From the NCBI GenBank assembly GCA_026413225.1, contig CM048557.1, positions 62,548,987 to 62,612,986 of the forward strand: a stretch of DNA of 64,000 nucleotides, in the 5' to 3' direction. The position numbers and the translations under genes were made by a program. Each line of letters opens with the position of its first letter. The stretch's first letter is position 1. Below, piece after piece: positions 34,601 to 46,611 of the stretch. Under the pieces are notes generated by a model. It did not search any database and was not told the DNA's origin. It worked only from the letters and a program-made list of their open reading frames with translations. Source of the DNA: Otis tarda. Taxonomy: Eukaryota > Chordata > Aves > Otidiformes > Otididae.

Positions 34601-37600
34601 GGGCCCATAAGTCCCATGAGAAAGAAAGTTTACAAGCTTTCTGTTGCACTGATGGAGAAGTGGTTATTTATCTGCCTTTGGATGAAGCCAACAGCTATTT
34701 CGTCTTCATTATGGGCAACAGCACAATTTTCTAAGAAATAGGCCAAACCAGATCAATGCCATCTCCTGATGGACCTACCTGTCCAGATTGGCCTCGTTTT
34801 TCCCAATAAAAGCCTACATATTCTGCTACCTTTAAACAGATGGCATTGCTAGAGCTGAGGCTTTGCCCTCATGCAGGGTCTGGCTCTACCATCGCTCACG
34901 TCTTACTGTGCTCCTTCTGCCAGCAGACTGTTCTGCTCCTTCTGCCATTGTTTTGACATTTCTGATGTCAAGTTCACAGACTATATCAACTAGTGCACCA
35001 GTTTCAGCCCACATATCATAGGAGGCAGCATATATCTTCTCTTAGGCCATTGACAACTTGAAAAGGTGTTAGAGACTTCTCACCCAGGGGACCACTTAGT
35101 GTGTACTGTCCCTGGCCCTCTTTGCAGAACTGACTCTCACCTTCTTATCTCACTTCATTCCAAGATGCCCTCTTTGTTATGGAGTCAATCAGGTGTGAGT
35201 GAGGCTCTTGATGCAGCTTGCAGTTTGCTGCTTCTTCTGAGAAAGCTGGTGTCCTCAGACAGAGTAAAGCTGATTCCCTCTGTGTGGCAAAGTACATACT
35301 CAGTCTTTAAGCATCACACTTGTTCCCTGAGCACCAGCCCACTCATAAACCAGCCACTGTGAGCTTCTACGTCTGCTTCTTTTCCTTCTGAAGCTGTCAA
35401 AGAGGATGAGTGTCCACAACCCCACTGCCTCTGCATCCAGCAGCATAGGAGCACAGCTCCGGCTGAGGCAGTCTGTGTGACTCAGCTCTCCTTGCAAATG
35501 TGACAACCTTTGTCGGGAAGAAAACCTAGGGATTTAGTCCCAAAATAAACTAAGCCCTGAGCGTGGCTGAACTGGCCTGATATTATCAAACAGGCTGCGT
35601 AGTTCAGTTCCAGCTCTCCTCTCCCATCTCTTTTCTTAGTTGTCTGGCCCAACACCACTGAAACCCTCTGGCCAGCATATTCCCAGGTATGACTAGAGAA
35701 GTCTGAGCTATGCTTTATCTTTTTTCTCCTGACAAATACTTCAGTTTGAACTTTCCAACCAGTTATTCCAAGCTGTGGTAGCATTAGTCAAACTAATGAT
35801 ATCTGGATATATGGAGGAAAATCAATATTATATGAAAAAAAAATCCAACAATTAATAGTGTACTGTACAGTGTCTGTGTTCCTGTGCCAGTCTGGACATA
35901 ATACAAGTGACATCTTTTTTTTTTTTTAATCTACTCTCTGGAGGGGAATGTGGTATAATGAGGGTTATTGGAACCCTGCAGCTGTTCAAGGCTTTACTGC
36001 CTTACTCATGCAAGGTTATTATGGCCATGGATGCCAGTGACAACCTGGAGTCTCTGTTCTGCCCAGACACTTGGTGCAAACTGTTTGTACTGAAGTAAAA
36101 ACTCCTAAGATAAAGCCCTGGAGAAAAGAGGTTGCAAATCTAAATGAAACCACAATGACCTGTGGTTCGGGGGACACCAAATCAGCTGTATTGGGAGAAG
36201 GAACATCCATCACCTCAGCCTGCTCTATTCCTTTAGAAAAGAAAAAGAAAGCATGGCCTCTTTTCTCCAAACAATGCTGTGGTCAGGAACTGATTTATCT
36301 TAAATCTGTCTGCAGTGCTCACTGCTGGGTTTTATGATTGTGGCTCTTCAGCCATCCAGCAGCAATAAGAATAATTCAGTGACCAGAAATTCTCTTCATG
36401 TCCCAGTTATGGCTCTTAGCTGTGAGCTTTGACCCCATTGCTGAAGTACTGATTTAACTCTTTTACTGTACTACCAAGAAGAAATGTTGTTTGATACAGG
36501 ATCTCCCAGCCCCAACACAGCTTTTCCAGCAAAGGCACTGTTGACCAATGAAGGAGGTAAGAAAGCTGCTAAAACCTGGACAAACTGAAGAGCAGGATCC
36601 TGGATAAGCAGACACTGAATGCCTCAGTTGTTCTTAGCCAGATATTTTGATCCCGGATGCTGGTAACGGAAACTCTGCAGTGACTTCAGTGACACACACA
36701 GACTCTGAGAGGCCATCCAGACTTCTGTCCCCTCTTCCTTCTAGTTTTACTGTTATCTTAAAAACAAGATGACACTATGATGTCCTTTTCCTCTGCAGTG
36801 ATGTTTTTCCCTAAGTCTGTTTGCTCTGGTTTCCCTTGTCCAGGGTCCTTCTGAGGGGCATCTTCAACCTGTTCACTCAGGTCAACTAGACTCCTTTGGT
36901 GCTGTGACCCAGAGATTATTGGGTGGTGGTGGGGGACAGATACCTTCTCAGAGCAAGCTGAGAAAGCCACCCTGCTGCAGCATATGTTCAGGGCCAGCCA
37001 AACCCTTCACGTTTCCCCTTTCTGCTGGGACAAGCCTTTGGTGAGGATGGGGTGACAGCTGGAGGAAGTGCCCTCTGCAAACACATGGGTTGAGGGAATG
37101 GGGCAGACGGTATCCAGACCCCGGCCACATCCGGACCCCAGCTGCAATGTGTCTGGGGGAGAGGCAGGAGAGCAGAGACGTGGAGTCCTGCAAACTGCTT
37201 TAGGAGGCAGCTCTGTTTCCCCATCTGACATCCTCTGCTTTCCCAGTCATGTGGTTTACATTTGTCTCTTTTTTTCATGTGGAAACACTGCTTTCAAAGC
37301 CATCAGCGCAGATGAGTGTAGTGGCCATGACGTCATTGCCAGCATGCCTCTCCCACCTGCAACTCGGCAGCTTTTGACAAAGTGGGAAATCCCAAAGGGG
37401 CTCTTGTGGCTTTGGTAGGTTTATTCATCTCATGCATGCAGGTAGTCTCACTAAGCAGAAGGAGAAGGTGCAAGGGAAGAGGAAGCAGGAAAAGAGTTGG
37501 AAAAAAGAGATGAGTTAATCAGAAAGAGGCAGCATCAAATTTAATATCAGTTTTTTTCCTTTTAATAGAGACCACACTGATTCCTTTGGGGAAATCTACT

Positions 37601-37793
37601 ATCAGCTTTGAGCCAAATGCCCAGCAAACATAAACTAGCTCAGTCCTCTGCAAGTCCATGATGCCATGTGAGATTACCCCTGCTGCAGACCTGGACTTGC
37701 CTGTGCTGCTCAGCCCTATGGCTGTCTCGGCACATCCCTCCGGAAGCACAACCCAGCCACTTACAGACAGCCTGTACCTCGTTAGACTGTAAG
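31691..37793. other. long unique non-coding stretch
   Basis: No mobile element, RNA gene or credible exon is recognised in about 6 kb. Frames are 116 codons or shorter and look like chance. Around 36750-37420 the composition is somewhat GC-richer, with overlapping frames on both strands and no family resemblance. Confidence 0.5.
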
Positions 37794-38323
37794 ATCATAG
37801 AATCATAGAATGGTTAGGGTTGGAAGGGACCTTCAAAGGTCATATAGTTCAACCCCCCTGCAAGGAGCAGGGACATCCCTGACTAGATCAGGTTGCTCAG
37901 AGCCTCATCCAGCTTGGCCTTGAACATTTCCAGGGATGAGGCTTCTTCCACCACCTCTCTGGGCAACCTGTTCCAGTGCTCTACAACTTGCATTGTAAAA
38001 ATTTTTTTCCTAATATCTAATCTAAATCTACCTCCTTCTATTTTAAAACCATTACCCCTTGTCCTATCGCAACAGGCCCTACTGAACAGCCTCTCCCCAT
38101 CTTTCTCGTAGGCCCCCTTGAGGTATTGGAAGACCGCTATCAGGTCTCCCCGGAGCCTCCTCTTCTCCAGGCTGAACAGCCCCAACTCTCTCAGCCTGTC
38201 TTCATAGGAGAGGTGCTCCAGCCCTCTGATCATCTTTGTGGCCTCCTCTGGACCTTCTCCAACTGGTCCATGTCCTTCTTATGTTGGGGGCTCCAGGTGG
38301 GTTCTCACCAGGGCAGAGTAGAG
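37794..38323 (-). mobile_element. CR1 LINE, 5'-truncated, minus strand
   Basis: Reading leftward, the element runs from a 5'-truncated edge near 38323, within the CR1 'gagtagag/ggtgggttctcaccag' region, to the octamer tail at 37794 (ATCATAGAATCATAGAAT on the + strand). It contains an open C-terminal ORF2 fragment at 37883-38233. It is the same subfamily as the copy at 41348-41609: both read GGGACCTTCAAAGGTCAT and CCCCCCTGCAAGGAGCAGGG near the 3' end, with few differences. The low divergence suggests relatively recent activity. Confidence 0.93.
37883..38233 (-). pseudogene. CR1 ORF2 C-terminal fragment
   Basis: A 116-codon open frame has the [40 protein letters not shown] and [10 protein letters not shown] blocks in the expected order. 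This is the last part of CR1 ORF2, beyond the reverse-transcriptase domain. The fragment has no catalytic region and is not a gene in itself. Confidence 0.88.
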
Positions 38324-41300
38324 ATTCTTTGGTTTTATTCAAATCTCCATTAGGACTCGTCACAGAAAGGTCATGAGAGTAAAAAAACCAAACAAACAGA
38401 AGCAAGAATAAAGCTTTTCTGCTACTGAGTCTGAATGTGCACTAACGAGATCTAAGCAGATAACTAAGAGACAAAGCAAAAGACCTGGGATGTATCTGCA
38501 CTGCACTGCACTGCAGTCAGAAGCTGTGATTGGAGCAGGGGTAGCAGTACTCCCACTGGCCTTCCTCTATATGCGAAGAAGCAATGCAGGCTCATTAATG
38601 ACCCCATGGGTACCTCTAGGATCACAGGGACTTCAGGAGCTACTTCGCATTGCAGCTCAGGCTGTTCTTTCCCTATTGTTAAGTTACTGATCAAAAACTT
38701 GTACAGAGAGGTTTGCACACACTGTAACCACTCCGCTAAGTGCAGGGTCTTCAGACGACTGACTCACTTTAGGTGTCCGAGTCTCAAAAGAGTAGTCCCA
38801 CAGTCTCAGCTTTAGCACTCAAGCTGTCCATCCTTTGTCCACTTAGGGAGTACTGGACTCAGATGGATTCATTTTGAAAGATATGTTTTAGTCTAATCAG
38901 TTGCAAATAATTCCTTTTCAGCCAAAGCAGCTCCCTGGTCCACTTGTCTGCCCCGTTTCATGCTAGTACTGGCACAAAGCAAGACAAGTCTTGGGAGGTG
39001 GGAACACGGACCCACTCCTTTCTATACCAATGTAGATTTAGATCAGCTTACAGATGGAAAAGTTGCAGCCAAAGACACTGGAATGGGAGCCCTGAAGGTC
39101 TGGATCCGTTTCTATCGGAGCTCTGAACCCAAGTCTTAAGCTAAAAAGACTTTTTAAGCTTGGCTAAAATACAATGCCTTGTGTTGAAACTCTGACCTGA
39201 AATAAAAATATTCATTTCTAGACATAATTTTAAAAAATGAAGATAATACCCCCATATTCATGTCAATTTTCTTAGAAAAAAATAACTTTGACTTAGGGAT
39301 TTCCAGTATATCTCTGCACTTCCAAGAGTAAGTGGGGATTGTAATTCAGAAAGCAGTAGGTGCCACTGCTCGCTGCTTGATGCTGATTGCACCTACACTT
39401 CTGAGGTCTTCCAAACTCTACTTTACCTTTCTCCAAGCTCCAGCACCATGTTACCTTCCAACAACAAGTGCATGGATGATCTCTCACAGTTTTTTCCTCC
39501 TCACCAGAGTAGGATATGGAAGAAGCATTTTCAGGGATTTCAGTCTGTTGGTGGACGTCAGTGAAACAGCACTGAGGCTTCGTCAAGCCTGGGAGAAGGA
39601 AGCTCCATGCTGTTTAGCTCATACTTTCGATTCTCCTTGAAGCTCTTGGCTGCCTGCACAGGAGATTGTCTCTGGCAAAAAGCTCTCCTTGGCCAGTTAG
39701 CAACAAAATCATTTGTAGGAATGGCAGAATTGCAGATGATCTCATGGGCATTTATTTATTCTGCATTTGCACTTCTAAATAGGCCAAGGAGTATTTCTTC
39801 TTCTTCGTTTTCCGCCTCCATGCTTCAGCTGCTGGAGTGAGAGGTCAAACTGGAAGCATTTGCAATCCAGCTGTGGGCAGCTCTCTCTGCCCACATACTG
39901 TCCTTCCCTGTCATCCCAGGAAATGAGCATTGTGTGGCATCCTTGGCCATTAGCAAAACCTTGCCAAGGAGATTTCCCATGGAGAATCAACAAAATCAGC
40001 TGTCACTTTCTCACAGCATCTGCAGTGAGAGCTCCAGTTAAGAAGGAATATTTTTAGCCTGGAGGTACTTGGCCAGCTGGTCAGAGGTTGTCCCTGGTCC
40101 TTGAGGATATAAAAGGAAAAAGGAGATCCCACAGGTCCCAGTACTGTCTATATTTTGGGAACTCTGTGTGCATGTGATCTCCTCTGCAAGGAAAGGGTGT
40201 TCCTTTCCTGGTGAGACAGTGTCACATCAGTCAAAATTGGCCCTTTTGAAAATTCACACCCACGTGTCTGGTGGATGTGTCCTGAGTCTTTCTAAGGGCT
40301 AAAATATATATCAAATAATACCCCACAGTACTCCGGGAGAATGGAAAGGAATGGAGCTGCCCTGATGCGCATTATATTAAATGTGCCTGGCATGCGCAGT
40401 CACACTATAGAGCCAGTCCTTGAGTTCTTCCTTGCCTTTTGCTGCCTATTATTAACTTGAAGGACAAATGCTCTAAGTGGTGCAGGGAGTCAGAGACAGC
40501 TACTGCAACCCTCATCAGCTCCAAATCAATAATGGGTACCATCCAGACATGCTTCAGGATAAGAGGCATTTCACTTCCAGGAGACCGATTCTTGAAGTGA
40601 AGCAGCTGGCATTGTTAAAAACACAATGAAATAGCGGAGTGGGGTGAAAAGTGTTGAAAAAAAGAGTGTTCATCAAAAAGTTATTAGTCACTTCATTAAA
40701 AGAAAAAATAAAAGGCCAACTTCTCAACTGAGACTGATGAGTCAAACTTGCATACCGACATAGGGCCTAAAATTTCCAGCAATTAAGGTCTACCCTGCCC
40801 CAGTTTAACAAGTGAATCTTTGGTGATGCCATACTAGACAGCTCCAGCAATCAGTCTCACACACCTAGACGCACACACAAACAGAGGCCTGAGCAAGTCT
40901 AAGAAAGAAAACTTTTCTGCCCTTTGCTGAGCTAATTTGAAGCCGCAGCATCTCCTGGCCCTGCATCCAGACACGGTGGCACAGAGTGAATCTGGCACAG
41001 GGCGGGGGCAGAAGGGTGAAGAGCCTGTTTAAGCTATCCTGCTCCCAGATAGGAGATTGACTTCTTGCACCAGTACAGCAGTACAGTCCCCAGCAGTGTC
41101 ACTGGTAACTCCTTCTAAAAACTCAGTAATTGATGGCTGAATTACAGTACAGCTGTAAGAATCACATGCCTACTTGAGTTAAAGTTTTAATTGAATTCAG
41201 TTACATACCAGTTAATTGCAAGGCAAGGACTGTGTATATGTACACACACAACAGGACAACTGATGTGTACCTCAATAATTCCTCTTTGCATTTAGATGCC

Positions 41301-41347
41301 CTGATGATGTAGAATTTTTTTACCAAATCTCAAGGAATTACTGCATT
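38324..41347. other. unique non-coding stretch
   Basis: No gene or repeat is recognised. Homeobox-like words cluster loosely at about 41120-41225 (AATTGATGG, TTTTAATTGAATT, GTTAATTGC). That is weaker than the blocks listed as candidates. Frames are 102 codons or shorter. Confidence 0.5.
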
Positions 41348-41609
41348 ATAGAATCATAGAATCATAGAATCATAGAGTTAGAGTTAGAAGGGACCTTCAA
41401 AGGTCATCTAGTCCAACCCCCCTGCAAGGAGCAGGGACATCCTGGACTAGATCAGGTTGCTCAGAGCCTCATCCAGCCTGGCCTTGAACATTTCCAGGGA
41501 TGGGGAAGGCCGCTATAAGGTCTCCCCGGAGCCTTCTCTTCTCCAGGCTGAACAGCCCCAACTCTCTCAGCCTGTCCTCACAGGAGAGGTGCTGCAGCCC
41601 TCTGATCAT
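41348..41609 (-). mobile_element. CR1 LINE, truncated and internally deleted, minus strand
   Basis: The 3' tail on the + strand shows ATAGAATCATAG repeated at the left edge. The element is near-identical to the copy at 37794-38323 as far as CATTTCCAGGGATG (about 41490-41500). It then jumps to GGCCGCTATAAGGTCTCC. About 190 bp that are present in the other copy (about 37939-38127) are missing. It ends near 41609 at CCCTCTGATCAT. The deletion removes the end of ORF2, so no long frame remains. Confidence 0.92.
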
Positions 41610-44239
41610 TTCCCTGAGAGCAGCAGCTCATCCAGTGGGTGTAGCACAAGGGCTCATCCAGTGCCGTTGCATCTGGCTGACAGAGAGAAGGTCCAGGGAA
41701 GTGTGGGCAGTCCCTGGTTGGGACACTGGCCCTGGTCTGCCCCGTGCAAAACCTAAGCAAGTCACCTCAGGCCACCATGGCATGAAGAGACTTTCTGTGA
41801 AATGGGATGACAAAATGTCTCCTTTGAATAGCAAATACTTGACCACAGTTAGCAATGCTGGGTCATCTGCTCCTGCTCTCGGGAGCCTAGGGAGAAATTA
41901 CTGTACACAAACACTTCCAATAACTGCTTTTGTAGATTCAGTAAACAGAGTGGTTAAAAATTATACCCTCGGTGAGTATCCAACAGTGTAACCTTTTAAG
42001 TTTGAAAATGAGTTCTGGATTGTCTGAGTAAAAGCAGCTTTTAACTAACAGGATGGAGTCTAATGAGAGATCAATGTCTATTGTGGGAGAATTATCCCCC
42101 TCCCCAGGAAACTGAAGGAGACATTTGCCACTGTGGGGAGTGCTGAGATGTGGGAAAGAGGCTGGGAAAAAGAAATAAGCTTGATTTTTGGTCATCAGCA
42201 CCACAAAAGCAAAGCATAGTCACATTGCAGCCCAAGAGGAAACTGCATCCAAGACCAAACCTATTTGAGATTCTGATTTCAGCATTCAGCCATCCTGCAG
42301 CATCTTTAATTAAATGCACAGTGCATACTAATATACAAGCTAATAAAACACAACGAAACCCAAATAACAATCACTCCTTCAATAGCCTTCCTTGGCAGAC
42401 CAGACCCTTAGCAGTCAGGTCAGTGGAAGACATGCCCTGAAGGTGGAGAGCAGCTGGGAAAGGATGGGAGGAGAGAAGTCCAGAGTTGAGGACTTTGTAA
42501 CCCCACTGCAGTACTACAAGGTCCAAGTATATAAAGCTAGATGTTAGTTTGCAAAAAACATCTCCTCTCCTAATCTCATTCATTAAAGCAAGACAGGTGT
42601 GGGATTTGGGAGGCCCTGGTCTGATCACATGGGCTTTCTAAATGAGAGAACTGAAGTGAGTGGAAACTGTATAAGCACACCACGTCTCTTATCAACATTG
42701 GGGAAGGATACTGCAGAGAATCATCAGAGTTGCCAGCTGGGCAGGCAGTTGTGAATTACAGCCAAAGGCCCAATTTGCTATGGACTTAACTGGCCATTGG
42801 GTGGGATCACCAATTCCACCAGTGAGTTATTACAGACATTTCTTGAGGTTATGAAGTTGTTTCATCCTCTTAGGTACTAGAAAGGAATAAGCAATACCAT
42901 CTTTGTCGTGTTGACTAGCCAGCCAACGAATAGGAAAACTACCTGGGGAATAAATCTCCTGAAATGAACTGCTTCTGGGAGGAGGAAGGCTCATGTATGC
43001 AGATCATGATTGATAGAGAAATATGCACCCTTCTTCAAACCTTTTTTGGATAACATACTTTAAACAAGCAGCCTCTAAAATTTTTGCACAGAGCTGGGAA
43101 AAATCCTGAACATAGTGACCTATTCAGCACACATTACAGCAATAAAAAAGCAAAAGATTAAAATTCTTGTACAGCTTTAGGTTTGCCTTCCTCAAGGCTT
43201 GGCTTCCCTGCACCATCTTGGCTTGTAGGCCCACAAGGGGCAGATAGGTTGTTTTATGAATCAATTTTGATGGACTTGAGAAGCTTGATTTTACTTAAAA
43301 TCATGTTTTACCAGTGAAATTGGAACACGGAGATGGACTCAGTGGTTTCTTAAAGTCTCTTCCAGCTCTGTCTTCAAAGATTAAAGATCTGTGTTTGACC
43401 AATGAGTCTGTCATATAGGTTTTGTTTCAAACTTTCAACACTACCCATGGGTGCAGAGGATCGGCACACGGGGTACTTGCTGCCTTTGGAAGATGTGCTG
43501 CAGAGGAAGCAGGGCCTGATCCAAGGTCTAAACAGAGCAATGCTGCTTAACCAACTGAAAAGGGATTTTGATCCAGATCTCCTCTACTTACTTGGTTTGC
43601 AAGATATCGAGTACTAGGGAAAAGGATTTGCCTCCAACATGTCTTCTGAAGAGGCAGCAGTGAGGGTGCATGGCTGCAAAGAGTGGCAAGGCTTGTTAGC
43701 AGCTCCTGCTCTTCTTGTGGGGTCATCTTTGTGTTCTGATTATCTGTCTAAGTGCTTCCATGCCTTTCAGCAGGGTAGCAGCCAAACCATTTCTACCTGG
43801 ATGACTGACAAGGGAATCCATCACCATTACCTGTATTACCTGCTCATGTTCCCTGAGTAGTTCTGCTCTGTGAAGTGTTGATAATGCTGTACTCACCTCC
43901 CTAATACATTTATTTCCCACTCCCTGCATTAAGTGTATATTCAATTATGTTGGAAGAAAATCTCATTCTGAAACTGGAAACTTCCCAGTGTGCAGCTCCG
44001 CTACTGCTGACCTTCTGCAAAGTCATGAAGCCAGTCTGTGTCCTTTAGGATTTCTCCTCATCTGGAATTAATAACTTTCTTCCCAGGATAGTCACATCTC
44101 TCTACAACTTGTCATGTATTTCCTAAAAAGTTCAGTCTGCCCAGGTTTGGAGCCCTGTCCTAGATTTGGAGCACCCTCTGTCTAGTTCCCTAGACAAAGG
44201 TGAAAGTTTTTTTCATCTCACAGCTGCTCATCCTTTGAG
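41610..44239. other. unique non-coding stretch
   Basis: No gene is recognised. At about 43330-43390 a phrase like 'gatggactcagtggtttcttaaagtctcttccagctctg' vaguely resembles a CR1 tail but lacks the octamer. Frames (up to 163 codons at 41500-41991, starting inside the CR1) are without domain support. Confidence 0.45.
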
Positions 44240-44317
44240 CAGGAGGTGGGGACTAGGACTAGGGACTTCCTGAGGTCCTTCCAACCTGGATTTTTCTCAA
44301 AGGTCATGATTCTGTGC
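44240..44317 (+). repeat. degraded CR1 3' tail
   Basis: AGGAGGTGGGGACTAGGACTA, then CTTCCTGAGGTCCTTCCAACC and ATGATTCTGTG (44306-44316), follow the CR1 3'UTR order: the GGTTGGACTAGATGAC-like part, then AGGTCCCTTCCAACC, then the octamer. Only the last 70-80 bp survive. It is diverged and therefore old. Confidence 0.65.
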
Positions 44318-45729
44318 TTTATCCGGGAAAAGTTAATTAGTGCATGTTTGTATATGGGAGAGAGTCTTGCAGCTGCCTCCCATGCCCCATGTTACAATAC
44401 CCTCTGCAGATCCCTTTAGCTCCTTACAAGCACTCAGTGCAATGGCAATCAGCTCCAGTTTGGAAATCAGTCAGACCTGGGCAGCCCAGGTGAAGAAGCC
44501 TGCTGGGAAAGCAGAGTTAATAAATCCAGCTAGACCCCAGCGTTGTACCACTTTCATGACCTGAGCTATGCTATTGCACAGTGCGAGCTGTGTACCACCT
44601 CCCTCCCAACAAATCCAAGGGATCTCTCTAAGATGGAGCAACATGTCAAGGCGTGGATGCATTTCGTGGATGCAGGTAATGACTGGAGGTGCAACACCTA
44701 ATGACTGGCCAAAGCAACTTGCCCGAGACTACAGCAGGGAATCAGGAATTGTGGGCTGGCACAGGAGGGGCACAGTCCTGGTTCCACTGTCCCCAGTGGC
44801 ACCCCGCCTCCCATGGGCCAGGCAGCAGTCCAAATGTTCAAGGGCAAGCAGAGGTTAGAATTGCCCATACATTCAGTGACAAGTGGAAGCTTTTTGCACT
44901 TTATCTCCTAACTCTGTGCATTCACACACATGCTATTTATAGCACCGTTTCTTTCCTAGGGCTTCCCACAAAACAGAAATGTCAGATTTTCATGCTGTCA
45001 AGAGGGAAGTCAGCATCTTGTTTTGGACTTATACATATATTGTCATCTAAGACTGAAGTCTTTGGCACCTGATTCTTCATGGCTGAGTTTCCTGTATTCT
45101 GAAAAAGTCAAATCTGGGTCTCCAGGAGGAATTTACCCTGTGAGTTTGCCCACACAGTGGACTCGGTTGACTTTGTACCTCTATTACATCTCCTTTGTAA
45201 GAGGTGCAGACAATTGTTTTCCATTTTGTTCCTGGGGTACCATCCACACAAATCATGATGGAGGCATTGTTTTGCACTACAAACTCACACATTCTTCACC
45301 TGGAAGGTTTTTTTTTTTTGTAAGATATAGTCCAGAAAATGCAGAGGAACACAGAAGATCAAAATCTATTGTTTCTCACAGAATGGAGAAACAGAAAGAA
45401 GAATGCAATAAAATCATAATTTCACCTCCTGTAAACAACTTTGTAGATAAATTCACTGAGATGTGTCCTGCATATGAATACCATCAGGCAGCCCTTTATA
45501 GATCTCAAGCTTGTATTGATCTGTGCATCCATAAAAGCTCTTATTCGTCAGGCATAAGAAAACAGACTCAGTATGCATGACCACACATGCCAATGTCAAT
45601 GGAGCTATAAAGCTGCACCCTCAGAAAAATAAATTGTAAGTCAGATTTTAGTTCAAAAGAATGGAAATCTGTGACATTAAGAATTAAAAATCAAAGTCTT
45701 CTGACCCAGATTAACTTTCTTTGCTCAAT
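44318..45729. other. unique non-coding stretch
   Basis: No gene or repeat is recognised. A + strand frame of 185 codons (45023-45580) is the longest here. It contains a run of Phe from a poly-T tract and no known domain, so it is treated as chance. Confidence 0.45.
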
Positions 45730-45850
45730 CACCCATACATAACATGCTCTAAATCAGCTCCTGGAGATGTCCTTTTGCATGTTTTTCATGATTAATTGAA
45801 TTAGCAATTGATTTGTATAATATGACTCACTTAGAAATAGACACACCAAA
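45730..45850. promoter_or_regulatory. candidate regulatory element, homeobox-word cluster
   Basis: Within about 30 bp (45789-45815) the sequence reads GATTAATTGAATTAGCAATTGAT, here given only as its core words: ATTAATTG, AATTAG and CAATTG. These are three homeodomain-type cores in near-palindromic arrangement, with a TTTGCAT POU-like word just upstream (45773-45779). The block is unique. The regulatory role is inferred from word clustering alone. Confidence 0.25.
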
Positions 45851-46592
45851 CTGACAACATGCACACCATTCAGGTAGCAACGACTCACAGGTCCTACAGT
45901 TAATCTCACCCCAACCCTCCCGGGCAATGCAGATTTGCTATCTGCTATCTACTTTCAGAGAAAGATAAGAATGCCTGTGCGTGCTCTGTGTGTGCACACT
46001 AAACAAACATGCACACACACACCCTGCAAACGTACAAAGAAGTTCAGGCATTGCAGTGTTGATTAACTATAGCTGATTTATAGATGGCCTGAGCCCCAAG
46101 TTAGGACCTATGCTTGTAGGGCTTGGAGAAGACCACTGAAAATGGGTTCTTTTGAAGTCAGGAAGGGATATGGGAAAGCATCTAAATCATTTAAGGTTGA
46201 GGGTGAATGTTTAGTGATCCCTGGCCTAGTGTTAAGAGTAGGACTTCACATCTTCTGGGCTTGGGTCATATTTTGGGCCTCACTAGCAAGATTTAGGATT
46301 GAGGCCCATAGGTTTATCTCACGACAGAGCTGGGAAGGAGGACTTGATGGGGATAGAGACCACATTGGGGTATGTGCGGTTCTGCAGAGTCAAACTGGGC
46401 CAGTGTTGGGACATCCAGAGGGGGATCAAGCAGTAAGAGTGACAGGAGCCCCTGCAGCCCCCGTGCGTGGAGTTAGTGATAAGGACTGTGGAGGCACCCA
46501 GGATGGCATAACAGCAACAGCATGCACATTCATCAGGCCATGAATATGGTTTTGGCTTGTGGGATCTCCAGAGAAGGACAAAGCTGAAGATT
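45851..46592. other. unique non-coding stretch with a short (CA)n
   Basis: A CA-repeat of 5-6 units lies at 46012-46022. No gene is recognised. The + strand frame at 46142-46543 (133 codons) has no family resemblance. Confidence 0.5.
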
Positions 46593-46611
46593 ATTCTGTG
46601 ATTCTATGATT
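46593..46611 (+). repeat. isolated CR1 octamer tail
   Basis: ATTCTGTG (46593-46600) is followed by ATTCTATG (46601-46608) and ATT. This is the terminal repeat of avian CR1. The preceding DNA does not align obviously with the CR1 3'UTR, so this is either an extremely short CR1 insertion or a remnant. Confidence 0.55.

Noticed and set aside
37806-37818. GGTTAGGGTTGG as a telomere-like repeat
   Set aside because: It is part of the CR1 3'UTR consensus and is not tandemly repeated.
43330-43390. Possible CR1 3' tail ('gatggactcagtggtttc...cttccagctctg')
   Set aside because: No octamer and only loose resemblance; could be chance.
45023-45580. 185-codon + strand frame
   Set aside because: Contains a poly-Phe run from a poly-T tract, no domain, and lies in unique DNA with no exon-like boundaries I could justify.
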